Notes under the pieces: model-generated
What the model was told of the DNA's origin: nothing
The model's database searches: none
The model's input: only the letters and a program-made list of their open reading frames with translations
Source of the DNA: Bacteroidia bacterium
GTDB lineage: Bacteria > Bacteroidota > Bacteroidia > UKL13-3
Length of the DNA stretch: 64,000 bases
Assembly (NCBI GenBank): GCA_025454875.1
Contig: JALONP010000001.1
Coordinates: 186,001-250,000, forward strand
Reading direction: 5' to 3'
In this document: positions 17,617-27,480 of the stretch, piece by piece
Numbering within the stretch: position 1 is the first letter of the stretch
Layout: each line of letters opens with the position of its first letter
Made by a program: the position numbers and the translations under genes

Positions 17617-18888
17617 TTACAATCTTTTGTCAACCAAATGTTTAGGCAAAACTCCTTTTACATCAAATACCACCGATACGGGCTTGCGTAGCGATTCGAT
17701 ATCAACTGAACTGAATTCTGCGTGTGATACTGCCATAATAATGGCGTCAAACTGCTGATGTGCTGACTCGGAGAGTGAATTAATAATATGCAAACCATAC
17801 TCTTCGTGCACACTTTCTTTCTCAGCCCAAGGATCGAGTATGGTTAAATCAAGGTGGTAATTGGTTAAAGCAGCAATTATATCGACAACTCTGGTATTGC
17901 GCACATCGGGGCAATTTTCTTTAAATGTAATCCCCATCACAAGTACTTTTGCATCACGCACAGGTATTTGCTTTTTTACGATAAGCTTTATGGTTTCATC
18001 CGCAACATAAGAACCAATGCTATCATTGAGCCTTCTTCCCGCCAATATAATCTCTGGATGGTAACCCACTTCTTGAGCCTTTTGAGCCAAATAATAAGGG
18101 TCTACACCAATACAATGCCCACCTACTAAACCTGGCTTAAATTTTAAAAAGTTCCACTTAGTACCTGCGGCCTCTAATACTTCATTTGTATCAATGTTAA
18201 GTAAATTGAAAATCTTGGCCAATTCATTAACAAAGGCAATATTGATATCACGTTGTGAGTTTTCAATAACCTTAGCAGCTTCTGCCACTTTAATACTGGT
18301 TGCTTTAAATGTTCCTGCTGTAATAATAGAACGGTAAACAGCGTCTACCTTATCAGCAACCTCTGGTGTTGAGCCAGAGGTTACTTTCAAAATTTTGGCA
18401 ACCGTGTGTTCTTTGTCACCTGGATTGATACGCTCAGGCGAATATCCGCAATAAAAATCTGTATTAAACTTTAAACCCGAAACACGTTCAAGAACAGGAA
18501 CACATTCTTCCTCGGTTGCTCCCGGATACACCGTTGATTCGTAAACAACAATATCCCCTTTTTTCAAAACTTTACCCACCGTTTCACTTGCCTTCACAAG
18601 CGGTGTCAAATCAGGCTTATTGTACTTATCAACTGGTGTTGGAACTGTTATCACAAAAAAGGTACAATCCTTTATTGATTCCAGTTCATTTGCGTATTCT
18701 AAATGTGCGGCCGACTTAAGTCCTTGTTCATCAACTTCGAGTGTTCGGTCAAAAAAATTACGCAGTTCCGCAATTCGTTGTTTATTAATATCAAATCCAA
18801 CAGTATGGTATTGTTTCCCGAATTCAACTGCTAAAGGCAATCCCACATAACCAAGTCCAATAACAGCAATTTTTGGCTCTTTCTTCAT
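17617..18888 (-). CDS. UDP-N-acetylglucosamine 6-dehydrogenase-like (TviB/WbpA family)
   Basis: A nucleotide-sugar dehydrogenase of 423 residues. IAVIGLGYVGLPLAVEFG binds NAD, VYESTVYPGATEEECVPVLE is family-typical, and GLVGGHCIGVDPYYLAQKAQ carries the catalytic cysteine of the two-step oxidation of C6 to a carboxylate. Sequence style (HTVGFDINKQRIAELR, GYSPERINPGDKEHTV) is closer to TviB/WbpA than to UDP-glucose dehydrogenases, so UDP-GlcNAc or UDP-GalNAc is the likely substrate. It is the first gene of the minus-strand operon; 90 bases separate it from the SLBB gene. The uronic acid it makes is probably the substrate of the modification genes downstream. Confidence 0.92.
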   Translation of the reverse strand: MKKEPKIAVIGLGYVGLPLAVEFGKQYHTVGFDINKQRIAELRNFFDRTLEVDEQGLKSAAHLEYANELESIKDCTFFVITVPTPVDKYNKPDLTPLVKASETVGKVLKKGDIVVYESTVYPGATEEECVPVLERVSGLKFNTDFYCGYSPERINPGDKEHTVAKILKVTSGSTPEVADKVDAVYRSIITAGTFKATSIKVAEAAKVIENSQRDINIAFVNELAKIFNLLNIDTNEVLEAAGTKWNFLKFKPGLVGGHCIGVDPYYLAQKAQEVGYHPEIILAGRRLNDSIGSYVADETIKLIVKKQIPVRDAKVLVMGITFKENCPDVRNTRVVDIIAALTNYHLDLTILDPWAEKESVHEEYGLHIINSLSESAHQQFDAIIMAVSHAEFSSVDIESLRKPVSVVFDVKGVLPKHLVDKRL

Positions 18889-19031
18889 ATATAACGCAAT
18901 ACTAGTAATCTTAATTTTCCGCGCAATATAACCGAAAATACCTTTATACCAATTGGCTGTTTAACATGAGTTTTACTTTTTTGAATAAACGATGCAACTC
19001 ATTTTACCATATTACTGTCTTTGCTAACTGG

Positions 19032-19061
19032 TTTTCAATTACAATTATTCTGCTATATTCG
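19032..19061 (+). promoter_or_regulatory. Candidate Bacteroidota promoter for the TonB-dependent receptor
   Basis: TATATTCG at 19054-19061 matches the TAnnTTTG minus-7 consensus at 7 of 8 positions. A TTTTC at 19032-19036 sits 17 bases upstream in the place of the minus-33 TTG. The element ends only 11 bases before the ATG, so the leader would be very short. The minus-33 match is weak. The same TATATTCG occurs upstream of the YtxH gene. Confidence 0.45.
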
Positions 19062-19072
19062 CGACCCTAATA

Positions 19073-21400
19073 ATGACAAACACCAACACCTACCTTAGAT
19101 TCACTGCGTTTTTTATAAGTTTATTTCTTGGCTCATCCCTTGTATTTGCCCAACAAGGAACCGGTGAAATTAGAGGCTTTGTATATGATAAAGAAAGTGG
19201 CGAGCCCATGATTTTTACCAATGTGTTTTTGCGTGATGTGTGGATTGGAAAGCCAACAGATATTAATGGTTTTTATGCCCTCTCAAAATTGAAACCTGGA
19301 GCATATACCCTTCAATGTTTTGCCATTGGCTATGATACTGCTACATATAAAGTAGAGATTAATGCAGGTAAAATTACAACCCAAAATATTTACTTGGTCA
19401 AGCGCACCCAAAACCTCAAGGAGGTGCAGATTACAGCAGAAAAACAAAAAGCACAAACCGAAGTCAAAATTTCAAACATCACCATAACCCAAAAGGATTT
19501 AAAACAACTACCCTCATTCGGTGGTGAACCCGATTTAGCTCAATACCTGCAAATTCTGCCTGGCGTGGTTTTTACGGGCGATCAAGGTGGGCAACTTTAT
19601 ATAAGAGGTGGACCTCCCGTGCAAAATAAAATTTTGTTGGATGGAATGATTATTTACAATCCCTTCCATTCAATCGGCTTGTTCTCTGTATTTGATGCAG
19701 ATATTATTAGAAGTGCTGATGTATTTGCGGGAGGGTTTAATGCGCAATACGGTGGCCGTATTGGTGCTATTGTTGATGTAACAACACGTGAGGGAAACAA
19801 GAAACAATTCAGTGCTAAAGTATCAGCCAATACCCTCACTAGTAAAGCATTAATTGAAGGGCCTATCAAAAAATTTACCGAAGGTGGTGGAAGTGCTTCG
19901 TACATTCTTTCATACAAAACAAGCTACTTAGACCAGACATCTAAATTGTTTTACGGTTATGCCGACCCAGATAATATAACAAATGGTTTGCCTTATTCAT
20001 TTAATGATTTGTATGGCAAACTCTCATACATAGGAGATGGAGGAAGCAAGGTGAACTTTTTTGGGTTCAACTTTGCTGATAATGTGAATTTACCACAAAC
20101 TAAATTTAATTGGAATGCACGTGGTATAGGAACCAACTTTTTTGTGGTACCTGAAGGTTCTACTATTATCAACGGAAATATTGCTTATTCGGATTATGAT
20201 ATGGAACAGAAAGAAGCTGACGGATTCCCACGAAGCAGCGGAATCAGTGGCTTTAATGTGGGACTAAATTTTACGAATTTCTTCGGCAAAGATGAAATCA
20301 AATATGGATTTGAAATCAATGGGTTTAGAACTAAATTTAGTTATGTAAACGCTTACGGATTAGGATTGAGCCAAGACGAATCAACAACCGAGTTGGCTGG
20401 TTTTGCCAAATACCGTATTGTACGCAAACGATTAGTAGTTGAGCCTGGATTGCGTATTATGGCTTATGCATCGCTCGGCAATTATTCATTTGAACCACGT
20501 TTGGGCATTAAATACAATATCACAGATCGTATTCGGGTGAAGGCAGCGGGTGGGTTGTATTCACAAAATTTGTTAAGTGCTGTTTCAGACCAAGATGTTG
20601 TAAACTTATTCTATGGTTTCTTATCAGGACCTGATGATTTGCCTGAAACATTTGACGGAAAAAACATTACCCATAAAATGCAAACAGCAATTCATTATGT
20701 TGGCGGTTTCGAGTTTAATGTTGGAAACCATGGAGAGATTAACGCTGAAGCATTTTATAAAGACTTTACCCAGCTTACCAATATTAACCGCGATAAACAG
20801 TTTGAAAATACTCCTGAAAACGCAGGCGTTCCAGACAGACTCAAACAAGATTATATTATTGAAACAGGATCGGCTTATGGTGCTGATATTACCTACAAAT
20901 ACGAATACAAACGTTTTTATTTTTGGGCGGTATATTCCCTTACCTACGTTAACCGCTTTGATGGTATAAGGGAGTACTTCCCGAGTTTCGACAGAAGACA
21001 CAACATCAATTTAGTTGGATCAATTGCTTTTGGCAAAGAAGCCAGTTGGAGTTTAAACACACGTTGGAATTATGGTTCTGGTTTTCCATTTACCCAAACC
21101 CAAGGCAGTTACGAATCCCTTAATTTTAATAATGGTATTACAACCAATATCTTAAATCAAAACGGTCAACTCAACAATTATTTTAGGGATTTTAATACCG
21201 GACGTTTGCCAAGTTTCCACCGACTTGATGTGTCACTGTCTAAAAAAATAAAATTCAAAAATAAACAACAACTTACCTTAATTGCCTCGGTTACCAACGT
21301 ATACAATAGGCAAAATATATTTTATTTCGATAGAAGTAACTTTAGGCGTGTAGATCAGTTGCCTATTATGCCCACATTGGGGATAAATTTCTCCTTTTAA
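19073..21400 (+). CDS. TonB-dependent receptor with N-terminal carboxypeptidase-like domain
   Basis: An outer-membrane protein of 775 residues with a signal peptide ending near VFAQ (residues 25-28). A carboxypeptidase-regulatory-like beta-sandwich follows (GEIRGFVYDKESGEPMIFTN, ~30-115), then the plug (LPSFGGEPDLAQYLQILPGV and GQLYIRGGPPVQNKILLDGM, ~150-240) and a 22-strand-type barrel ending in aromatic GINFSF. Such receptors import siderophores, glycans, cobalamin or peptides with TonB energy. No SusD partner is adjacent, so it is not a classical polysaccharide utilisation pair; the ligand is unknown. The genes that follow on the same strand encode other envelope proteins. Confidence 0.92.
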   Translation: MTNTNTYLRFTAFFISLFLGSSLVFAQQGTGEIRGFVYDKESGEPMIFTNVFLRDVWIGKPTDINGFYALSKLKPGAYTLQCFAIGYDTATYKVEINAGKITTQNIYLVKRTQNLKEVQITAEKQKAQTEVKISNITITQKDLKQLPSFGGEPDLAQYLQILPGVVFTGDQGGQLYIRGGPPVQNKILLDGMIIYNPFHSIGLFSVFDADIIRSADVFAGGFNAQYGGRIGAIVDVTTREGNKKQFSAKVSANTLTSKALIEGPIKKFTEGGGSASYILSYKTSYLDQTSKLFYGYADPDNITNGLPYSFNDLYGKLSYIGDGGSKVNFFGFNFADNVNLPQTKFNWNARGIGTNFFVVPEGSTIINGNIAYSDYDMEQKEADGFPRSSGISGFNVGLNFTNFFGKDEIKYGFEINGFRTKFSYVNAYGLGLSQDESTTELAGFAKYRIVRKRLVVEPGLRIMAYASLGNYSFEPRLGIKYNITDRIRVKAAGGLYSQNLLSAVSDQDVVNLFYGFLSGPDDLPETFDGKNITHKMQTAIHYVGGFEFNVGNHGEINAEAFYKDFTQLTNINRDKQFENTPENAGVPDRLKQDYIIETGSAYGADITYKYEYKRFYFWAVYSLTYVNRFDGIREYFPSFDRRHNINLVGSIAFGKEASWSLNTRWNYGSGFPFTQTQGSYESLNFNNGITTNILNQNGQLNNYFRDFNTGRLPSFHRLDVSLSKKIKFKNKQQLTLIASVTNVYNRQNIFYFDRSNFRRVDQLPIMPTLGINFSF

Positions 21401-21445
21401 CCAAACCAGTGCATATAGTTTTGAGCGTAACTACGTTCATTCAAT

Positions 21446-24400
21446 ATGCGCATTATCAAAATATTTGGGCTTCTTACATTGTTGGTTTTATGGGGCTTGC
21501 TACCTGCAAATGCTCAGCGAACCGAAGTATATGAAAACACGATACGCTTCTATAATAGAGGCCTTGAACTGTTTGAAAAAGAAAAATACAGCGCTGCACA
21601 AAAACATTTTACGTGGTATGTTTCGATTGCAGCCGATCGCGAAACCAAAATTAATGCAGAGTATTACGCTGGGTTGTGCGCAATGGAATTGTTTAATCCG
21701 GATGCGATTAACTGGTTAAATGGTGTTGTATTAAAGTACCCCGAGCATTCCAAAGCGCAATCGGCTTTGTTTAACCTTGGTAAATATTTTTACAGGGTAA
21801 AGGATAACAAAAATGCGTTAAAGTACTTAACGCAAGTGAATCCTGTTTCGCTTACACCATCTGAAAACAAGGAATTTTGGTTCACCAAAGGGTATTGCCA
21901 TTTCAAAACCGATCAATTTGAAGAGTCGAAAAACTGCTTCAAACAAATTAAGGAAGAAAAAGGCAAGTACTATGATGCGGCCAATTACTATTATGCATAT
22001 GTAGTATATAAGCAGGGCTCAATTGATGAAGCGTTTGATCATTTTATGCGCATTCAACAATCAAAAACGTTTGGCCCGCTCTCACAAGTTTATATTGCGC
22101 AAATTTATTTTAGCCGTAAACAATATACACAAGTTGTTTCGTTCGCTGATACAATTACCAATAAAGAGATTATTTATGATGTTGCAGGTATTGTAGGCCA
22201 ATCCTATTATGAACTCCACCAATATGATAAGGCTCAACCATTTTTGGAGCGCTACAATAGCAACCCGCCTGTTTCAAAAACCAATAAAGATGTGTACCGA
22301 CTTGGATACACTTACCTTCAAAATGGCATTTACGAAAAAGCCATAGAGCAACTCGGAAGCATTGCAGCCGATAAGGATACACTTTCACAATACGCTTCAT
22401 TTAACTTGGCTTTGGCATACCTTAAAAGCGACAAAAAACAACAAGCCCGAAACGCATTTATCCAAGCCTATAAACTCGGTTACAATGCTGATTTAACGGA
22501 ACTATCGTTATTCAACACCGCAAAACTTTCGTTTGAATTAGCCTACCAACAAGACGCGCTTAAAGACTTGGTAAAATTTGTAAATGATTATCCTGAGTCA
22601 GCATATATTGATGAGGCCAATACCGCACTTGGCGAGTTATTGTTAAGCACAAAAAACTATAAAGATGCTATTAAAACACTTGAAAGCATTAAAAAACCAA
22701 GTATCGACAACAACAAAGCATACCAACGGGTATGTTACTACCGTGCCGAAGAACTATACATAAACAGTGATTTCACTGGAGCAGAAACTTATTTCCGTAA
22801 GTCAATCGTTTTTGATTTCGACAAACGCCTGTTTGCATTATGCCATTTTTGGCTTGGTGAATTAAGCTATAAGAAAAATGAGTTCGAACAAAGTATTGAT
22901 TGGTTTAAAAAGTTCCAACTGCTTCCTGCAATTAAAGAAACACGTTTTTACCCAATGGCCTTTTACAATAAAGGATATGCAATGCTTAAATTGGAGATGT
23001 ACGTCAATGCTATTGACGAGTTGGAACAATTTATTAAAACAGATTATGCCAAAAACAATATAGAAGTTTTTACTGATGCATCCATGCGAATTGCCGATTG
23101 TTACTTTGTATCTCGTAATTATGCAAAAGCCATAGATGGTTATGAAACCATCATCTTAAAGAAGTTAAACGGATCGGATTATGCGTTGTACCAACAAGCA
23201 ATGATTTTGGGCGTACAAAACAAGTTCGATACAAAGGTGAGTACGCTGCAAACATTAATTAACAACTATCCAAAATCAACATATATTGATGATGCCGTTT
23301 ACGAAATGGCAAATGTGAAGTTGCTAAATGAAAACTACCTTGAAGCATTACAAGGTTTCCAAAATATTATTGACAACTACCCTCGTAGCATGTACATCCG
23401 TAAAGCACATTTAAACAAAGGAATGTGTTACTATAATTTAAACAAAGATGAACAGGCATTAGACGCATTTAAAGTAGTGATCACGGATTACAGTACTAGT
23501 GACGAAGCCAGAAATGCATTGGCTGTTGTTAAAAATATCTTTGTGAATAAAGGTGAAGCCGACCAATACATCGAATATGTAAAGGTGCTTCCCAATATTA
23601 CCCTCTCTCCTACTTACCAAGATTCAATTTCGTATGAATCGGCATTTAACAGTTACAAAAACAATGATTGCGAAAAAGCCTCAAAATCATTTGGTAATTA
23701 CCTCGCCAAATTCCCAGGTGGCTTTTTTGTGCTCAAAGCAACCTTTTACAAAGCTGAATGTGATTTCAAACTCAAAAATTATGATGTAGCGTTACTTGGC
23801 TATAAATATACTGCCGACTACAATCGCAACGACTTTACTGAAAAGGCAACCAAACAAACAGCAGTGTTGTACTTTATGGCTAAGCAATATGAATCCGCAT
23901 TAATTTATTACCAGGCACTTGAACGAATTGCAAGCAATCGGGAAAACATGGGAATTGCATTACTGGGAAAACTTAAATGCATAAATAAAGAATATGCTGT
24001 GAGCAAATACTTATCAGCAGCAGAGGTCGCGAATAAGTACATACAGTCAGGAGCAACTCAAAAAGAAGGACTCATCGAAGCATATATTAGCTTGGCTCGC
24101 AACTTTCATTACACAACCAACTACGTCAATTACGATTCTGCACTTATTGCTTACCAATATGTATTAAAGGAAACTAAGAATGAGTTTGCAGCAGAAGCGA
24201 AGTATGGAATTGCTGCTATCCAATTTTCAAAGAAAGAATACAAAAAGTCGAAGAAAACCATATTTGAATTGAGCGACAATTTTAGCAATTATGAATATTG
24301 GAACGCACAAGGATTTTTGCTGCTTGCCGAAATTTACCTGATTGAAAAAGATACGTTTCAAGCAAAAGCAACACTCCAAAGTATTATTGAAAATTATGAG

Positions 24401-24523
24401 CCAAGGCCAACCGATAATATTAACCAAACTGCGGTTAACCGTATGAAGAGTATTATTGAACAAGAAGAAAAAAGTAAGGTAAAAACTCCGGTTCAAACAG
24501 AAAAAGAAATACAAACCAACTAA
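21446..24523 (+). CDS. Large TPR-repeat envelope protein
   Basis: A protein of 1025 residues with a signal peptide (MRIIKIFGLLTLLVLWGLLPANAQ) followed almost entirely by tetratricopeptide repeats, about two dozen helix pairs by eye. Examples are DAANYYYAYVVYKQGSIDEA and ADCYFVSRNYAKAIDGYE. Repeats of the YPxSxYxDEA type (VNDYPESAYIDEANTAL, INNYPKSTYIDDAVYEM) resemble BamD/YbgF-like TPRs. It should be a periplasmic or outer-membrane scaffold for protein partners. It lies 45 bases after the receptor gene and 9 bases before the beta-barrel gene, so it is likely cotranscribed with the latter. Confidence 0.85.
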   Translation: MRIIKIFGLLTLLVLWGLLPANAQRTEVYENTIRFYNRGLELFEKEKYSAAQKHFTWYVSIAADRETKINAEYYAGLCAMELFNPDAINWLNGVVLKYPEHSKAQSALFNLGKYFYRVKDNKNALKYLTQVNPVSLTPSENKEFWFTKGYCHFKTDQFEESKNCFKQIKEEKGKYYDAANYYYAYVVYKQGSIDEAFDHFMRIQQSKTFGPLSQVYIAQIYFSRKQYTQVVSFADTITNKEIIYDVAGIVGQSYYELHQYDKAQPFLERYNSNPPVSKTNKDVYRLGYTYLQNGIYEKAIEQLGSIAADKDTLSQYASFNLALAYLKSDKKQQARNAFIQAYKLGYNADLTELSLFNTAKLSFELAYQQDALKDLVKFVNDYPESAYIDEANTALGELLLSTKNYKDAIKTLESIKKPSIDNNKAYQRVCYYRAEELYINSDFTGAETYFRKSIVFDFDKRLFALCHFWLGELSYKKNEFEQSIDWFKKFQLLPAIKETRFYPMAFYNKGYAMLKLEMYVNAIDELEQFIKTDYAKNNIEVFTDASMRIADCYFVSRNYAKAIDGYETIILKKLNGSDYALYQQAMILGVQNKFDTKVSTLQTLINNYPKSTYIDDAVYEMANVKLLNENYLEALQGFQNIIDNYPRSMYIRKAHLNKGMCYYNLNKDEQALDAFKVVITDYSTSDEARNALAVVKNIFVNKGEADQYIEYVKVLPNITLSPTYQDSISYESAFNSYKNNDCEKASKSFGNYLAKFPGGFFVLKATFYKAECDFKLKNYDVALLGYKYTADYNRNDFTEKATKQTAVLYFMAKQYESALIYYQALERIASNRENMGIALLGKLKCINKEYAVSKYLSAAEVANKYIQSGATQKEGLIEAYISLARNFHYTTNYVNYDSALIAYQYVLKETKNEFAAEAKYGIAAIQFSKKEYKKSKKTIFELSDNFSNYEYWNAQGFLLLAEIYLIEKDTFQAKATLQSIIENYEPRPTDNINQTAVNRMKSIIEQEEKSKVKTPVQTEKEIQTN

Positions 24524-24532
24524 TCTTTAAAT

Positions 24533-26164
24533 ATGAAACGACCGATTCAGTTAGGCTTAAGCATATTGTTGTTATCATCACAAGTATTTGCGCAAGACAC
24601 GTTACGCACGGATGTAGTTGATGTAGTGAAAGCATTTAAACCCATTTTGAGTGAAGCGCTTAAAATTCAAAGCAATCCCAACCCCGAAATTCCTGAAACT
24701 CCAAAACCTGTGTTTTCCTACAACGTTCCTGATAAAACTCCGGAAGGAAACCTCACCGTGTACACGATTAAACCACTTTCATTAGGTACATCCCTTTTAC
24801 CCAAACTCAAAACCAATTACACAAAAGTAGGTTACGGTAATTACAATACACCTTTATTTGAAACCTACTGGAGTACGACACGCAATAAAAATTTGCAAGC
24901 TGGTGTATTTGCAAAACACTTATCATCCAATCCTTCAACTGATAGAACATTTAGCAACAATACCGCTTATGCATATGGGAAGCGTTTTTTGGCCACAGGA
25001 ATGTTAAGTGCCGACCTGTATTATTACCGAAACGTGGTTAATTTATATGGACTTGCTCCTGATTTTAAAGCCTATACAAAAGAGGATATTCGCCAACAGT
25101 GGCAGTTGGTTGATGCAAAGGTTGCTTACCAAAACATTGCAAAAGACACTTCCAAACTCAACTACAAGCTAGATGGTACGCTTTACTTTTTTAACAGTGC
25201 AAAATCACTCAATTTAAACGAAACGGATTTTAAGTTGAATGGCCACTTTAACAAAAGAATTTCAGGCAATCCACTTGATGTAAAAACAGCAATAAACATT
25301 ACCCAACTCAAAAATGGCGCTACCGACTACCAGCGTGTATTTGTTGATGTAAACCCAAGGTATCGCTTAAACATGGATAAGCTTTATATTAATGTAGGCT
25401 TTAACGCTACTTTGTTTAATGATAGCAGTGGAAACGAACTGTATTTTTTTCCAACTGTTGAAGCCGGCTATAACTTAATTAACAATGCCCTTACCCCCTT
25501 TGCCGGTATAACTGGAAATGTGCAGCGTAACACAATGCGCAGCATTGCTTTAGAAAATCCGTTCATTAGAAACTTTAGCTTAAACAACACAGTAAACCGA
25601 TTTGAAGTGTATGGCGGATTTAAGGGAATCATTAGCCCGCAGACTTCTTTTTTGGTAATGGCTTCATTGGCCAATATTCAGAATATGTTGTTTTATGTTG
25701 CCGATTCAGCATCCTTTTATAGCCAACAAACGTTGTATGATACTCAAAACAGTAGTTTGTTTAATTTAAAAGCTGAACTTAACCACGACTTTGATAATCA
25801 GTTTTCGTTTGGATACGTGCTCAATTACTATGGATACAGCATTAGTTTAAATGCCCCATTTTCACGCCCTACATTTACCAATACCTTAAACATGGGCTAT
25901 AATATGAGCGACAAGTTCTTGTGGAAAGTTCAGTTGTTCACTATGAACGCACGTGAAGGTAGGGTATTGTTGTCGAACAATGGATTTGAAGATACCCGAT
26001 TAAAAGGTTTGGTAGATGTGAACTTAGGACTTGATTACCGATACTCTAAGCATACTTCGTTGTTTATCAACATAAACAATATTGCAAATAACCAATACCA
26101 ACGTTGGGTAACATTGCCTGTTTATGGCATCAACATTATTGGTGGATTAGCTGTTACATTTTAA
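24533..26164 (+). CDS. Outer-membrane beta-barrel protein of unknown function
   Basis: A protein of 543 residues with a signal peptide (MKRPIQLGLSILLLSSQVFAQ). After a proline-rich linker (NPNPEIPETPKPVFSY, ~55-70) come alternating hydrophobic/aromatic strands to a C-terminus ending in INIIGGLAVTF, with the terminal Phe typical of outer-membrane barrels. Parts resemble the barrel of TonB-dependent receptors (TSLFININNIANNQYQRWVT), but no plug domain is present. It may form a channel or docking barrel for the TPR protein encoded 9 bases upstream. I cannot assign a named family. Confidence 0.75.
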   Translation: MKRPIQLGLSILLLSSQVFAQDTLRTDVVDVVKAFKPILSEALKIQSNPNPEIPETPKPVFSYNVPDKTPEGNLTVYTIKPLSLGTSLLPKLKTNYTKVGYGNYNTPLFETYWSTTRNKNLQAGVFAKHLSSNPSTDRTFSNNTAYAYGKRFLATGMLSADLYYYRNVVNLYGLAPDFKAYTKEDIRQQWQLVDAKVAYQNIAKDTSKLNYKLDGTLYFFNSAKSLNLNETDFKLNGHFNKRISGNPLDVKTAINITQLKNGATDYQRVFVDVNPRYRLNMDKLYINVGFNATLFNDSSGNELYFFPTVEAGYNLINNALTPFAGITGNVQRNTMRSIALENPFIRNFSLNNTVNRFEVYGGFKGIISPQTSFLVMASLANIQNMLFYVADSASFYSQQTLYDTQNSSLFNLKAELNHDFDNQFSFGYVLNYYGYSISLNAPFSRPTFTNTLNMGYNMSDKFLWKVQLFTMNAREGRVLLSNNGFEDTRLKGLVDVNLGLDYRYSKHTSLFININNIANNQYQRWVTLPVYGINIIGGLAVTF

Positions 26165-26245
26165 CCACAACCGTTGTTAATATCGTAACTCCCAAACTAT
26201 CAATGGGGTTTTATTTACATTTTGTTAAAGTGTGCCTTGGGCTGT

Positions 26246-27469
26246 ATGTTAGCAGCACTTGTAAGGGATATTTTGCTAACAACACAACCAGCTATATGGA
26301 ACCATATTCGCGACTTGCTTATGAAGCATGATTGTGTGATTGTGCCTGGATTTGGCGGTTTTGTTTGCAATCGTGAGCCTTCTAAAATTGATCAAGTGTC
26401 GCATGTCATAACCCCGCCATCTCGTAAAGTTGTTTTTAACCAAAACTTAAAAACAAACGATGGTTTGCTTATTGGTTACATTGCTGTAAAAGAACAATTG
26501 CAATACAGTGAAGCACTTATTAAGTTAAATACAATTGTGCAAAGCTTTATGGCTCAATTGGCTGAGAAAAAACAACTCACGATTGATTTCTTTGGCACAT
26601 TTAGGTTAAACGCTGAAGCCAATTTTGTATTTATTCCCGACAAACGTAACAATTACCTTGACGCTTCCTTTGGACTCATGCAAATTCAAGCCACACCTGC
26701 TGCCCAACGTTTAACACGATCACCACGCACACGCATTTTTAAAGACCGCAAAGAAACAAAAGCAGCTAAACGCAACCGCAATGTATGGCCTGGCGTTTTA
26801 GTTGGGGTTTTAGTGATGTTGCTATCCATTAATGGCTACATTTTTTTAAAAGAACACTCGCTTAACGATCTTCGAATTGGCCACCAAACCATGAGTATTA
26901 CCTCTTGGTTTGATTCAGTATTTAAACAAAAACCAAATCCAGTAACTGTGAATACAGACACGGTTGTGTCACAACAATCAGAAGTTGAAGTCGTGCAAGA
27001 ATTACCAGCGGCATCAGATCCAACAGCCGATACAGTTATTCCTGCTGAGTTAAGTGCTAATGCGACAACCGAATCTTCGGTACTAGAATATGCCGATTTG
27101 TATGCTTTTGCTACGCATATTGGAAAACATAGAGGTACGATTTACGTTCCACATAAACATAACCAAATAGAGGAGATAATTACACCTGAAGAAACAAGTA
27201 CCACCCCAGAATTGGCTAAAGTGAGCACACAATCACTTGAATCTGGATATTATGTTATTGGAGGTGTGTTCTGCAAAAAAGCAAATGCAAAACGGTTCCT
27301 AAAAAGGTTAAAAGACGCTGGGTACAATCAAGCTGAACTTTTATTAAACGAATACATCCATTGCAACAGGGTGAGCTACCAACGTTTTAGTACGAAAAAG
27401 GAAGCTGAACAATTCTGCAAACAACTATCATCTGAAAACCCAAGTGCCTGGATTTTAGAAGCTGTTTAA
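26246..27469 (+). CDS. HU (CCDC81-like)-transmembrane-SPOR domain protein
   Basis: A protein of 407 residues from ATG 26246; an in-frame TTG at 26222 would add eight residues. The N-terminal part (HDCVIVPGFGGFVCNREPS) is the CCDC81-like HU domain seen in Bacteroidota. A membrane helix follows near 180-202 (VWPGVLVGVLVMLLSINGYIF). A linker rich in Glu, Thr and Ala leads to a C-terminal SPOR domain (GYYVIGGVFCKKANAKRFLK to the end), which binds denuded peptidoglycan glycan strands at division septa. It is thus a bitopic inner-membrane protein linking something cytoplasmic to septal wall. It may form part of the envelope cluster upstream. Confidence 0.82.
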   Translation: MLAALVRDILLTTQPAIWNHIRDLLMKHDCVIVPGFGGFVCNREPSKIDQVSHVITPPSRKVVFNQNLKTNDGLLIGYIAVKEQLQYSEALIKLNTIVQSFMAQLAEKKQLTIDFFGTFRLNAEANFVFIPDKRNNYLDASFGLMQIQATPAAQRLTRSPRTRIFKDRKETKAAKRNRNVWPGVLVGVLVMLLSINGYIFLKEHSLNDLRIGHQTMSITSWFDSVFKQKPNPVTVNTDTVVSQQSEVEVVQELPAASDPTADTVIPAELSANATTESSVLEYADLYAFATHIGKHRGTIYVPHKHNQIEEIITPEETSTTPELAKVSTQSLESGYYVIGGVFCKKANAKRFLKRLKDAGYNQAELLLNEYIHCNRVSYQRFSTKKEAEQFCKQLSSENPSAWILEAV

Positions 27470-27480
27470 CCCCCCTCTTT

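Noticed and set aside
20613-20969. Overlapping frames within the TonB-dependent receptor gene, on both strands.
   Set aside because: They lie entirely in the barrel part of an intact gene and have no recognisable product.
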